Notes: a model not told the origin generated them from the letters alone. Positions 32,537 through 45,053 are shown, counted from the first letter of the stretch. The stretch is DNA of 64,000 nucleotides from Calliopum simillimum (GCA_951812925.1 OX638371.1:46102101-46166100); one strand, 5' to 3'. Numbers and translations are program-made.

Positions 32537-33592
32537 AAATTATGGATTCCACAAAAACTTAGGACTGATGTTTTAAAGCGAGCGCATGAATCTGTAGTCT
32601 CTGCGCACGGCGGTATGGTAAAAACTTTGGATCTTTTAAGAAGATACTTTTATTGGCCAGGAATCGTACGCGACGTCCGAGATTTTGTTAGGAACTGTGA
32701 CATATGTAAGTCTACCAAGGCACCGAATATTGCGTTAAAACCACCTATGGGTGAACATATAGAGTCTTTTAGACCATTCCAGCGTCTTTATATAGATCTT
32801 TTAGGTCCCTATCCGCGTAGTAAACAAGGAAAAATTGGTTTATTATTTGTTTTTGATCATTTAACCAAATTTCACTGGGTATGTCCCTTAAGAAAATTTA
32901 CTTCCGCGGCTATCCAAGACTTTTTATTAAATCAAATTTTTTATGTATATGGAGTTCCAGAGACCATTATTAGTGATAATGGCTCTCAATTCAAAGCCAA
33001 CGACTTCAATGCGTTTTTGACTAAATTGGGAATCACTCACCTATACACAGCACTTTATTCGCCTCAAGCAAATGCTTCAGAGAGGGTAAACAGATCTCTA
33101 ATTGCTGCTATAAGAGCCTATCTCAAAAACGATCATCGTGAGTGGGATACCAATTTGTCTGCAACCAGCTGTGCATCAATCTATTAAATTTTCTCCATAT
33201 CATGCGTTGTTTGGTTATGACATGGTGATGCATGGGTCAACTTATAAATGGTTAAAAAATTTAAAAGTTATCGATGAGCCAGCATTCAAATTAAACAGAG
33301 ATGATCAGCTAGATTTGTTGAGGAAAGATATTCGGAAAAATATAACTAAAGCATACGAACAAAATGCGAAACAATATAATTTGCGTACAAGAAATATTAC
33401 CTTTAAAATTGATCAGGAAGTTTTCCGTTGAAATTTTGATATAAGTAATTTTGAAAAGAATTATAACGCTAAACTTAGTCCTATGTTTTTAAAAGCACGG
33501 ATCCGTGAAAAAATTGGAAACAGTTATTATGTCCTTGAAGACATGCAGGGCAAATTAATAGGAACTTATCACGCAAAGGATATTAGACAATA
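32537..33592 (+). pseudogene. pol: Gypsy pol: integrase
   Basis: HHCC zinc domain begins around 32583 ('RAHESVVSAHGG') and ends with C28/C31 of the ORF opening at 32615. The catalytic DDE triad is intact: D61 ('YIDLLGP'), D121 ('IISDNGSQF') and E156 ('SPQANASERVNRS'), with the standard 35-residue D-E spacing (34 intervening). A frameshift near 33165 moves the C-terminal part to 33138-33431, a stop at 33429-33431 breaks it again, and the tail ends at 33590 with 'GTYHAKDIRQ'. Would insert the cDNA into chromosomal DNA. Confidence 0.88.
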
Positions 33593-33646
33593 ATCGTACT
33601 TTTCCTACTAATCTGTTTGATAAACTATCCACAGATTATTTGGTTT

Positions 33647-34977
33647 TGTAATGTACATTTTTAAAAATTCGGTATTTAATTTATTTTCTTTGAAAATTAC
33701 ATAATTTTTAAAATTGAAAAATTTCGTTTCAATTTTCATTTATTTATTTACCCTATTTTTTTACTATATTAGTAAATATTCAAACCAAATCTGTTTAATA
33801 TACCTTGGTTATGTTCACTAACACAACATTCAGAATTGGCAAAAATCTCGAAAACGAAAACAAGACTCGAACTTAGCTAAGGTTAGTCTGCAAAGTTTTA
33901 ATTTCCTTCTTTCTTGTTCGAGCCATCAACCTAAGTAGACAAATCATCCTAAATTTTGATCAAAATGTACATTCAACATCACATGTTGAAAATTGACAAA
34001 AAGTCCTAAAAGTAATTTACAATACTTCTTGGAAATAAAATGTGTGTCATTTTGTTTAAAAATCAAAAAAAAACCAAAGTTAATTAATTTTATATTGGCT
34101 CGGTAATTGAAAATCTTTCGGCTTAAAAGGAAAATTAAATTTTTATTGGAACTTCAAAAACCTTCCAAGGTAATAGTATTTATCTTAATTCCTTTTTCAT
34201 CTACAAAGCATTAAAAACAAAAATTTTTTATATAGTTTCCTTATTTTTCCTGGAATTTTCATTTTCATATTATACATATTATGTATGTATACCTGGTTGT
34301 TAAAAAACATCAAAAAACATAAGGTAAAAAAATCATTATTTTCTGTACATTTGTACAATTCCGAAATTCTATTCCTTTTTTCATTTTTTTTTCATTTAAA
34401 GATCATAAATCTGGTGAGACTGAGAAAAGCTCACCAGCATTTTTTTATTACGGATTCTACATTTCTCGAAGGCTTGTATGCCTTGGCTCTACATAACACT
34501 CATCAGTTCAAGTGCGGCTTTCAAAGCGTGGTAGCAATCAACTATTTGTGTAGGCGGTATATATGCCTGAAAAATTCAGCAAAAAACATAATTTGAAAAC
34601 GGTAAAACTGTACCAAAAATCCAGAAAAACGTGATTGAAGTTAAAGTTTTAGGAAATTTGCATTTAAAAAAAACATACAGCATAAAAATATTTTTAAAAG
34701 GCTAAAATTTACATTCTAGTGTACTTGGCATAATTAACGCGGTTTTTAAGTAATTAAGTAAAATTTTTGTTTTATATTGCACTTCATCATAATTGCAAAA
34801 ACGGTGTAAAAAATGGTTGTTTTTGCGGAAAAAGTGTTTACTCAATTCTCTTTAGTGATTAAATTTAACTTAAAACATAATTTTTAAATCATTTGCTAAC
34901 TAAAGAAAAATTTATGTAAAAGAAATCGTTTTTGCTACTAAAAAAAATCGAGAGTAGTTTCCAAACAAAATCAGAAA
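33647..34977 (+). repeat. Composite long repeat, partial copy B
   Basis: Matches copy A 14670-15992 in the same orientation at high identity, with small indels (for example 16 bases missing after 'gagaaaagct' near 34430). It replaces the expected Gypsy 3' LTR. Non-coding. Confidence 0.88.
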
Positions 34978-35554
34978 AATCATAAAAAATTTTCTCGTTT
35001 CTGGCACAATTTGCGTAAATGAGCTATTGAAACTATAGGCACATATAGCAACTCGTGTCGAATATCAGGCCGAAGATTTCGGGTGATTATTTCAATCAGC
35101 TCCGATTACTCGATTGGTATCGGTAAGCGATCAGCAATAGCACATACTGAATCGTAAAAAGAATCAAAAGTTTCATGAGGCTTTTGTTTTAGGTTTCGAA
35201 TTTCCTCACGAATGTCATAATTGGACTTGAAATCTTTGTATTGAAAACGAATCGCGGCACAGAATTCTTGCCATTCGATACTGGAAACTGACTTATGGTA
35301 TCGCCAATACCAGTCTTTGGCTTTACCTGTCAACAACAAATTTAAATTTTTGCAAACTGCTGAAAAATCATTATTAAGGCTATCAGCGGTGAGAGATCGA
35401 ATTCTATACAGAAATTCTTCAACTGTCATACCATTGGCCGAGCCATCGAATTTGACATTCCAATTCTGGATGATCAAAGTGATTTTTTCTGTACTTAAAT
35501 TACTGTGTGAATTATTCTCACGCCTGTTTGGCTGATTTAAGGGGGCATCACGAT
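34978..35554 (-). pseudogene. gag: Second, inverted copy of the Gypsy gag capsid segment
   Basis: Reverse complement of the gag region at 25352-26945, including the same internal stop after 'DRLPIPIE', but without the Transib MITE (empty CAGCG site at 35384-35388). It is bounded by repeat B on one side and by the hAT end, at the identical target site, on the other. A dead fragment, valuable as the pre-insertion state. Confidence 0.9.
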
Positions 35555-36137
35555 TAGGGTTGCCAACCGTACTATAATATATAGGATTGTACTATATTTC
35601 GGGTCTGCGTACTATATACTGTTGAAGAAATATATAGTACGCAAAAATGCTATATTTATCTATATTCATGCTGACTGTACTATATTTTTCTGTGTCAAGT
35701 AAAGCACAGTAGTTATTGCTTTTCCATACGTTTATCAGAATGTGCTTCCACAAGCACAGATAAAGTGTCCACAAGAACACATCTTCAGTTTTGAAACACC
35801 GAAAGTTATATTAAAAAAATTTCTCACTTTTCAAAATTGACAACGTTAAGCAAATGTTTGCTTTTGCAACTCTCTTTGTTTCTTTTATATTTTGGAATTT
35901 AGTCCTGCGATGACAAAAAGTATGAGTAATTTTTATAGATTTTTGCTTGCTGAATCCGAATCCTCCGATTTGCGTTTCTTGCACTTTAAATAAAGGATAA
36001 CTCGGATCTCAGACGTGATGGAGCAAATCGGAGGTCATATTCGGATTCAGCGAGCAAAAATCTATAAAAATCACCTACTCTCATTTCATACATTTTAACT
36101 TTTTCAAAAACACAGGACTGTGTTATTTTCACTTAGT
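35555..36137 (+). mobile_element. Truncated hAT copy 2 (inverted relative to copy 1)
   Basis: Begins TAGGGTTGCCAACCGTACTA next to the gag target word, and matches the right 960 bp of the hAT at 24.39-25.35 kb in reverse. The internal palindrome is collapsed to its arms (35926-36073). It stops at 36137, where repeat C starts. Confidence 0.88.
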
Positions 36138-38887
36138 CTTTAAAAATATTGTGCAAGTATTGGATATTTTAAATCATTGGAATGAAAATTATATTGAAAC
36201 ACAACACACCAAATTATTTACATGTGTGTACGTGTGAGTTAACTTAAATTTAAAATGGTTAAGATATTTTGGTAATTAAAAAATAGGCCATAAGAATTGC
36301 AACTTCATTTTTGTCATTAGCTTGTTTTTGTAAGTTAGCAAACTTAAAGAATTAGAATTAGAAGAAAATTATAATCAAAACAAATACATAAACTTTTACA
36401 GTTTATCCATTTCAAGTTTTAAGTATTGCAAGAGATTTTACAACAACAAGCGCAGACTAAGAGAGCGATGCACACCAAAGGTTCTCACGCAAAGCGATCG
36501 TGTGGTGAATTTGGTTATCACTCTTTATCTTTGTTATCAATGCAACTTTAGCATATGAGAATCTTTGGCAACTGCAGCTTTTGCAAGTGTTATGCTCTTT
36601 TAATTTGAATACAGAAAAATCAATATATAGAAAAAAATAAAATATCATACACACTCACTTTGCTTGTTTGTCGCCACACTGATGAAAGACCTTCCAATTG
36701 TGTAGAGTTGACTGGAGCTAACGTGGGCAAATGTTAATTATGGTTATGGTAATAATTCCAATGTGTGAAATTACTTGTATATATGATTTTTCTTATATTC
36801 TTAATTATTTTTAAAACTTTTTAGCACGAAAATTTAGTTATAATTTTAATATTCTGATTTTGTTTGGAAACTACTCTCGATTTTTTTTAGTAGCAAAAAC
36901 GATTTCTTTTATATAAATTTTTCTTTAGTTAGCAAATGATGTAAAAATTATGTTTTAAGTTAAATTTAATCACTAAACAACCATTTTTTACACCGTTTTT
37001 GCAACTTTTATGATGAAGTGCAATATAAAACAAAAATTTTACTTAATTACTTAAAAACCGCGTTAATTATGCCGAGTACACTAGATTGTAAATTTTAGCC
37101 TTTTAAAAATATTTTTATGATGTAAGTTTTTTTTAAATGCAAATTTCCTAAAGCCTTAACTTCAATCACGTTTTTCTGGATTTTTGGTACAGTTTTACCG
37201 TTTTCAAATTATGTTTTTTGCTGAATTTTTCAGGCATACATACCGCCTACACAAATAGTTGATTGCTACCACGCTTTGAAAGCCGCACTTGAATTGATGA
37301 GCGTTATGTAGAGCCAAGGCATACAAGCCTTCGAGAAATGTAGAATCCGTAATAAAAAAATGCTGGTGAGCTGAGTTATAGTAACGCAAAGCTTTTCTCA
37401 GTCTCACCAGATTTATGATCTTTAAATGAAAAAAATGAGAAAAGAAATAGAATTTCGGAATTGTACAAATGTACAGAAAATAATGATTTTTTTACCTTAT
37501 GTTTTTTGATGTTTTTTAACAACCGGGTATACATACATAATATGTATAATATGAAAATGGAAATTCCAGGAAAAATAAGGAAACTATATAAAAAATTTTT
37601 GTTTTTAATGCTTTGTAGATGAAAAAGGAATTAAGATAAATACTATTACCTTGGAAGGTTTTTGAAGTCCCAATAAAAATTAAATTTTCCTTTTAAGCCG
37701 AAATATTTTCTATCACCGAGCCAGTATCAAATTAATTAATTTTGGTTTATTTTGATTTTTAAACAAAATGACACACACTTTATTTCCAAGAAGTATTGTA
37801 AATTACTTTTAGGACTTTTTGTCAATTTTCAACATGTGATGTTGAATGTAAATTTTGATTAAAATTTAGGATGATTCGTCTGCTTAGGTTGATGGCTCGA
37901 ACAAGAAAGAAGGAAATTAAAACTTTGCAGACTAACCTTAGCTAAGTTCGAGTCTTGTTTTCGTTTTCGAGATTTTTGCCAATTCTGAATGTTGTGTTAG
38001 TGAACATAACCAAGGTATATTAAACAGATTTGGTTTGAATATTTACTAATATAGTAAAAAAATAGGGTAAATAAATAAATGAAAATTGAAACGCAATTTT
38101 TCAATTTTAAAAATTATGTAATTTTCAACGAAAATAAATTAAATACCGAATTTTCAAAAATGTACATTACAGAATTGAAAATACGCCCTTTTGAAAATCT
38201 CTTAAATATATTATACTTCCATAACACTGGGCGACAAAAAACAATTTGTTTTCCTGTTCCATAGTTTGTTGATTGACTAAAATTATTAAGTATCATTTAA
38301 ATAATCATTTTTCATCTTAGTTTTCAGTTTCAAAACTCTAAAAAACATTAATACGTACGCACCTCTTCAATTTTCACAAGAAGTGAACTTTCAATCCCTC
38401 CACCATTGTAAGGGGGTTGAAATTATTTTTCATTCTCATTTTCAGTTTTAGAGCTCTGAAAAACTTAGGATCAAACGTATATCTTCTATTTTCACAAAAA
38501 GTGAAATTTCAGCAAACCCTAGGCGGTAATTAAAGCGTGCCAAGGTGTGAATATGTCCCTAAAATCATTTTTTATTTCAATATTCAAGATCAGCGCTCCA
38601 AAAAACCTTAAAATATGAATACATTTTCGAATGTTTATAGCAAGGAGACTTAGGGAGTGCTGGGGAAAATGGATGCTTATAAGCTTTTTATTTTATTATT
38701 TCAGCGCCTCAAAATCCAAGGAGGTAGCGGGGTCTACCCGCTGGCACACGAAATTTTCTTTCGGTGTGCCTGTCTTATTGTTTGTTTTTGAATTTGTGTA
38801 GCAGAAAAAAATAAATGTTAGCCCAGGAAAATAAGACGAAAAAAGAGCTGCTGTGCAAAATAATTCCAAGTGAATTTTTTTCACCGG
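36138..38887 (-). repeat. Composite long repeat, inverted copy C
   Basis: Reverse complement of copy A from 17662 down to about 13958. It lacks the two copy-A insertions at 16199-16722 and 16759-17171. It joins copy D at 'tttttttcaccgg|tttttgg', a jump back to the copy-A position 15096. Confidence 0.88.
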
Positions 38888-40036
38888 TTTTTGGTTTATT
38901 TTGATTTTTAAACAAAATGACACACACTTTATTTCCAAGAAGTATTGTAAATTACTTTTAGGACTTTTTGTCAATTTTCAACATGTGATGTTGAATGTAA
39001 ATTTTGATTAAAATTTAGGATGATTCGTCTGCTTAGGTTGATGGCTCGAACAAGAAAGAAGGAAATTAAAACTTTTCAGACTAACCTTAGCTAAGTTCGA
39101 GTCTTGTTTTCGTTTTCGAGCTTTTTGCCAATTCTGAATGTTGTGTTAGTGAACATAACCAAGGTATATTAAACAGATTTGGTTTGAATATTTACTAATA
39201 TAGTAAAAAAATAGGGTAAATAAATAAATGAAAATTGAAACGCAATTTTTCAATTTTAAAAATTATGTAATTTTCAACGAAAATAAATTAAATACCGAAT
39301 TTTCAAAAATGTACATTACAGAATTGAAAATACGCCCTTTTGAAAATCTCTTAAATATATTATACTTCCATAACACTGGGCGACAAAAAACAATTTGTTT
39401 TCCTGTTCCATAGTTTGTTGATTGACTAAAATTATTAAGTATCATTTAAATAATCATTTTTCATCTTAGTTTTCAGTTTCAAAACTCTAAAAAACATTAA
39501 TACGTACGCACCTCTTCAATTTTCACAAGAAGTGAACTTTCAATCCCTCCACCATTGTAAGGGGGTTGAAATTATTTTTCATTCTCATTTTCAGTTTTAG
39601 AGCTCTGAAAAACTTAGGATCAAACGTATATCTTCTATTTTCACAAAAAGTGAAATTTCAGCAAACCCTAGGCGGTAATTAAAGCGTGCCAAGGTGTGAA
39701 TATGTCCCTAAAATCATTTTTTATTTCAATATTCAAGATCAGCGCTCCAAAAAACCTTAAAATATGAATACATTTTCGAATGTTTATAGCAAGGAGACTT
39801 AGGGAGTGCTGGGGAAAATGGATGCTTATAAGCTTTTTATTTTATTATTTCAGCGCCTCAAAATCCAAGGAGGTAGCGGGGTCTACCCGCTGGCACACGA
39901 AATTTTCTTTCGGTGTGCCTGTCTTATTGTTTGTTTTTGAATTTGTGTAGCAGAAAAAAATAAATGTTAGCCCAGGAAAATAAGACGAAAAAAGAGCTGC
40001 TGTGCAAAATAATTCCTAGTGAATTTTTTTCACCGG
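37740..40036. repeat. 1149-bp tandem duplication at the C/D junction
   Basis: The segment starting 'ttttggtttattttga' near 37741 recurs at about 38890, and every landmark repeats 1149 bases later (for example 37871/39020 and 38079/39228). The two units differ at only a few bases ('tttgcagac' against 'tttcagac'), so the event is recent. Confidence 0.9.
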
Positions 40037-41389
40037 AATTATCTTTATTAATGCATGATAAATAAAGTGTGAAAAGTCCATTGCAAAGTCGTGTGCGCAT
40101 AAAAAGTTATTAAGGCTCAAAGGTCGCTAAAACCAGTTTTTTGTAAATATCTCGCTAATGCTAACTTTTACAGAAAAATGTTGGTGTCCAATTTTGTAGC
40201 ACTGGAAATTTCCTACAAAAATACTTTAAAAATTTTTTCTAACGGCTTATAGTTTAGAAGATCACCCAATTTAAAAAGTTGTTATCAGTTATGATACGAA
40301 ATGCTACGTATAAGTTCATTTTAAAATTTCCTACTATTTAAATTGCGATATGTCTTTAATGCGGAGTCATACAAACAAAATTAAAATGCCGTTTAAAAGA
40401 TAATTTAATTTTCTATACACCATAGGATCATTTCATCTCAAATCGTCCAGGCAGTTTCTACATTGAAATCGATGAGACACGTATTTTTTCCTTTTGCTTG
40501 ATTTTGAGTTCTTTCGTCGTGGGGAATTTTTTAAAATTCGTCTACAAAGTCGATTTTGCTCTATTGTCGCATGTCAATTTTCACGGAAAATGTGATAACT
40601 TTGCGAAAAAACGTCCGATCTTCGTAATTTTAGGTATGTTTGTAGCTAAGAGGTTCCTCTAAAAGAAAAAAATATGATACAGAGTATATTTCAAAAAATA
40701 ATTTTTAAATCGTCATTTGAAAAAAAAAATCAAAAAATTTTTGACTTGAAAAATTTCCAATTGCATCAGTTTTTTTTTCTTCATATTTTTTTTTTAAATA
40801 GCCATACATATAAATAATATTATGTAGCAGCCTCTATTAGCCAAAATTCGTTGATTGGGAATTATGATTTTTTGAAAAAACAGTCCCAATTATTTAGTAA
40901 TTTTTGGCTTCATTCATGGTATATGTTATCATTTCGTCAAAAGTAGCTCAATCGTTATGATATTTTGTCTGTCAACAGTCAAAGGTCCGTTCTAGAAGAA
41001 AGAATCATGAAGTGTAGTACATTTTGGGATATTTTTTTTTATAACCGTCTTTAAAATAGAAAAAAAATCAAATGACTTTTAGCCCAAAAATTTTAGCATT
41101 GCTACGATTTTTCCATTCTTTATTAATGTTTTTGTACATAGTAGCCGAAGAAACCTTTAATAAACAGCAGCTTAAATGGCCAAATGGTGAAATAAGAGTG
41201 ATTTATAAAATGTTTAAAACAAAAGGGCACATTTCCAAACGTTTTTTACTTTTTCCAATTAGTACAAATATGTTAGAATAAAAATTTTAACCGGATTCGA
41301 ATCTTTGGTCAACTCACTATAAAGTTATTGTTAAAAGCCCCAAAAAGTTTTTTTTCATTAAGTACTAAAAATTTGTTTAACATGGAAAT

Positions 41390-42990
41390 GCGCCCTTTTG
41401 AAAAATCACTCTTGGATTTCGTTTCGAACCCGTTAGGAGTTCATAAAGGGATAAAAACGTAATCCGCGGTAACGGATCCATTTCGAACCCGTAACGTACA
41501 TCAAAAACGAATTCAAACTGATTTGCTTTTAATAATGTTAATGCTGTGTTTAAATAATAAAAAACATTTTGAAGCGCTTATTAGCGATTAAAAAAAATTA
41601 ATAAAAAAAAAAAATTATCGATCCGCCTATCCCAATGTGCACAAAAACGGATGAGGATCCGTTTCGAATCCATTACGAGTTCATAAAGGTTTAAAAAACG
41701 TAATCCGCGGTAACGGATCCATTTCGAACCCGTAACGTACATCAAAAACGAATTCAAAACGCTTTTTTTAGATAAAAAAAAAAAACCTTTTGAAGCGCTT
41801 ATTAGCGAATAAAAAAAAATTAAATTCCGCAGTGCGGGCCCGTTTCGAATCCGAAACTTATGTAAAAACGGATTTGCTTTTAAATATGTTAATGCTGTAT
41901 ATTTACAGAAAAAAACCGTTTTGATGCGCCTATTAGCAATTAAAAAATAATAAAAAGAAAAAAAAGGAAGAAAAATAAAGGGTAAAAATCCACCTCTGGT
42001 AGGATTCGAACCTGGGCAAATCCGTTTCGATTCCGTAAATACTTCAAATACGAACTCAAAACGGATTTGCTTTATTTAATTTTTATGATAAAAAAAATAT
42101 TTTTGATTTGTTTTTTTTTTCTTTTTATTTTATTGCGTATTTGTTGTAAACTTTTCAAACTCTGTTTGAAAAAATGTTTTTGATTCCAAATTTGAGTATA
42201 TAACATTTTTTATCAAAAGAAGGGAAGAAAAACAACACAGAATACTTATAAAAAAACAACAGAAATTTGTTTAATATACAAACTTTAAATCTCAACATCA
42301 AATAAGTCTACATCAGTTAAGTAAACATCATATCGGCCAATAGCCTAGTTGTCTAATGTCTCGTGGATGAAAGAGTAATACCCCGGGAGCCTGAGTTCGA
42401 CTCCCGGCCGGGCTAATAATTTTTTTTTTTGTTATTTTGTTTTTTTTAATTAAAAATAAGCGCTTCACCCTGTTTTCTTTTTTTTTATAAGCAGCATTAA
42501 CATTATTAAAAGCGAATCCGTTTTGAATTCGTTTTTGATGTACGTTACAGGTTCGAAACGGATCCATAAAAGAAGAAAAAACGATTCGTTTTTTTTTTAG
42601 GAATCCTTCCCGCAAACGGATCAGTAACGGATACGTAACGGATTCCGTAACGGATAAAAAGAACGAAAATATGAACCCGATACGGATCCGAAACGAGTCC
42701 GTTTGGCACACTGGGATGGTAGAATTCGAACCCGGGTAATTCCGCGGTGCGGACCCGTTTCGAATCCGAAACGTATGTAAAAACGAATTCAAAACGGATT
42801 CGATTTTAAAAATGTTAATGCCGTATATTTACAGAAAAAAAATCGTTTTGATGCGCTTATTAACAATTAAAAAGAAAAAAAAAGGAAGAAAAATAAAGGA
42901 TAAAAATCCACCTGTGGTAGGATTCGAACCTGGGTAAATCCGTTTCGAATCCGTTAATTCTTCAAATACGAACTCAAAACGGATTTGCAT
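41390..42990. repeat. Array of tRNA-T-arm-like and CGGATCCGTTTCGAACCCG words
   Basis: 'ggatccatttcgaacccgta' recurs near 41484 and 41718; 'gtaggattcgaacctggg' near 41999 and 42917; 'gaattcgaacccgggtaatt' near 42722; 'gaagcgcttattagcgatta' or variants near 41571, 41792, 41924 and 42850. The ATTCGAACC.GGG words are B-box (GGTTCGANTCC) complements. The spacing is irregular, so it is a scrambled family of tRNA-related short repeats rather than a simple satellite. Confidence 0.6.
42334..42419 (+). repeat. tRNA-like sequence (degenerate, SINE-head-like)
   Basis: 'ggccaatagcctagttgtc' resembles an A box and 'cctgagttcgactcccgg' a B box about 45 bases on. It ends 'ccgggcta', followed by a long T run (42420-42430). 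A 7-bp acceptor with 'agcctag'/'ccgggct' has one wobble and one mismatch, and the D-arm does not fold properly, so I do not call a functional tRNA. Confidence 0.4.
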
Positions 42991-43120
42991 TGATTTATTG
43001 ATTAATGTTAATTATTATAAAAAAAACATTTTTGATTTGTTTTTTTTTTTATCTTTTTATTTTATTGTGTATGATTTTTTGTAAACTCTGTTTGAAAAAA
43101 TGTTTTTGATTAAAAATTTG

Positions 43121-44012
43121 AGTAGGGTAAGGGAGGGAAATATGGACTACGTGGGTAATATGGACCACACGGTTATTTTTCACTGCGTACATAGTCACGT
43201 GCGCATATCATGTTCAAACTTAACGCTAATACCTAAAGCTTATAATATTGCGATTTTAGCGTTCGGTGAAGTCGCATGTTTCTGTAAAGTTGATTTTTCT
43301 AAAAAAAAGATCAGTGATAATTTTTTTCTAGTGAGTATATTTCATTATTTCACTTTAAAGACATCGCGTTTTTAAATAAATGGTTAATTATATAAAGTCA
43401 GTGAATACTATTTATTATTTATGAGCATAAATTAGTTCATTAACCTCAAGGCTTTTTGATAAAAAACCACATATTTCACCAACACTTGCTGTGGGTAATA
43501 TGGACCACCAAAGAAAAAGCCTCAAAAACAAATGTATTTATCATCTTTTTCAGATGGGGAATCTAGCTGCAGATTCATGACGATTCTGATGGTCATTATT
43601 TGTGATTCGTTAACTACAAAGGAAAAAAAGATGAAAAATGCATATAATATAATACCCTTTACTCAGTAGATCGCCGTGGCGAATTGTGTAATCTTACGTT
43701 CTTGGAGTCATGAAAAATGTGCCGGATGTGGAAGTGACATTTTTATATGCAACTTCTGTACCAAATAAACATGTGGGGCAATATGGACTATATAGTCCAC
43801 ATAACACTACATTTTTTTTTATCTTCATTTTGAGTATTTCCAGTTTTTTAATTTTTTTTCTTTATCCTGATGAGATATTTATCTAAAAGTGAATCAGAAT
43901 AAAGGTAAATGGTTTCCTTTAATGAATGCCATAAAATGAATTGTTTTACTTTATGTTTTTTGAGTTTTATTTAAAAAAGAAAGATTGGTGGTCCATATTT
44001 CCCTCCCTTACT
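43121..44012. mobile_element. About 890-bp TIR element, GAGTAAGGGAGGGAAATATGGAC ends
   Basis: The left end 'gtaagggagggaaatatgg' and its inverse 'ccatatttccctcccttac' at the right delimit it. Internal copies of 'tatggac.ac' / 'gt.gtccata' words lie near 43140, 43155, 43495 and 43777. The flanking DNA is duplicated without the element at 42.06-42.33 kb. One end of the same element forms the left edge of copy A (12102-12250). No coding capacity, and the target duplication is unclear. Confidence 0.7.
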
Positions 44013-44815
44013 CATGTAATATTTTTTATCAAGAGAAGAAGGAACACAGAATACTTATAAAAAAAAAAACAACAGAAATTTGTTTAATATACGAACTTTA
44101 AATCTCAACATCTGATAAGTTTACATCATATCTAGTACAGTAAAGTTGTCAAAAAATGTAGCCCAGGAAAATAAGAATTTCTCTGCGAAATAATTCCAAG
44201 TGGATTTTTTTCAACGCAATTGTCTTTATTTATGCATGACACGGCGTGCTTGAACCAAGTTTAAATAAAAGTTTCTTGCATATGAGTTTTTTGACTGAAT
44301 TATGTTACGTAATAACTGCACGAATCAAATGATCCCAAAATTAAAAAAATCGAATGGGCCCTTTTTGAAATAAGGCTGCCTTAAGCAATAACTATAAAAA
44401 GTTAATACAACACAAAATTAAAAATATTTGTAACATTTTGCAAACCATTTTTCTAAATTAATTTGAGGTCGCTGAACACGAAAAACGCATTTATTTTTTT
44501 TTTCCTTGGGGTCGTTCCCAAGTTATTCGACAATTTATAATTTCGAGGTTATAGCTTCATATACATCAATATATTTCTATGACGCCATGTCCGATAAATT
44601 TTATTTTTCCACGCTTATAAAGAGTGATTAATGGCGCTTCTAACAAGTATACCAATAACTATGCTCCAAACAAAATTGACTGAGTTAAAGCAGGAAAAAG
44701 CTTGACATTTCAAAAATTTTTAAAATTTTTTCACATCAACTTCAAATGAAACACTTTGTTTTTGGCACATATTTTTTTCTAAATAAATATTTTAAGAAAT
44801 GTTATTTATTGGCGC

Positions 44816-45040
44816 TGTTTGAAACTACGACCTCAGAAATAAAAAATGAATATACCGCGTGATTATAATTTTAACTTCATTTATTGAGTATAACTTAAAG
44901 ACTAAAAATTAAGTAAAAGGAGCATAAACATACTGCCTACGTATGTGCATTAAAGAGAAAAATATGTATGTTGAAGTAATGATATTAGGGTTGCCAAGAG
45001 TTCTTATGACTTATTATATTATAACTTAATATTTCCAACA
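44816..45040 (-). repeat. Copia 3' LTR
   Basis: 225 bp, TGTTGGAAAT...TTTCAAACA in element orientation, TG/CA ends, same sequence as 49428-49652. It provides the polyadenylation region. Confidence 0.95.
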
Positions 45041-45053
45041 CTCCCTCTCAAAC
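45041..45053 (-). promoter_or_regulatory. Copia polypurine tract
   Basis: Reads GAGAGGGAG directly against the 3' LTR on the minus strand; primes plus-strand DNA. Confidence 0.8.

Larger units (their letters stand above)
18001..33646 (+). mobile_element. Ty3/Gypsy LTR retrotransposon, nested and dead, RING-type gag
   Basis: Order: presumed 5' LTR, tRNA-Lys primer site, leader, gag (RING, CA, zinc knuckles), protease, RT, remnant of RNase H, integrase with the DDE triad, then an abrupt end where repeat copy B begins. The PR-RT-RH-IN order defines Metaviridae. Four DNA elements of 0.6-4.8 kb sit in gag/pol; removing each together with one target duplication rejoins the frame exactly. Further damage includes a stop in CA, frameshifts in RT and IN, and loss of most of RNase H. 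No 3' LTR remains. A second, inverted gag fragment lies at 34978-35554. Confidence 0.9.
38888..43264 (-). repeat. Composite long repeat, inverted copy D
   Basis: Reverse complement of copy A from about 15096 down to 12102, with expanded tRNA-T-arm-like repeats (41.4-43.0 kb). It ends inside the intact 'GGGAGGGAAATATGGAC' TIR element. Confidence 0.85.

Noticed and set aside
42334..42419. A functional tRNA gene
   Set aside because: B-box and acceptor hints are present, but the D-arm does not fold and the acceptor has mismatches.
42328..42792. 154-codon minus-strand ORF across the tRNA-like repeats
   Set aside because: It spans several unrelated short repeats and simple runs. Composition and context indicate a chance ORF.
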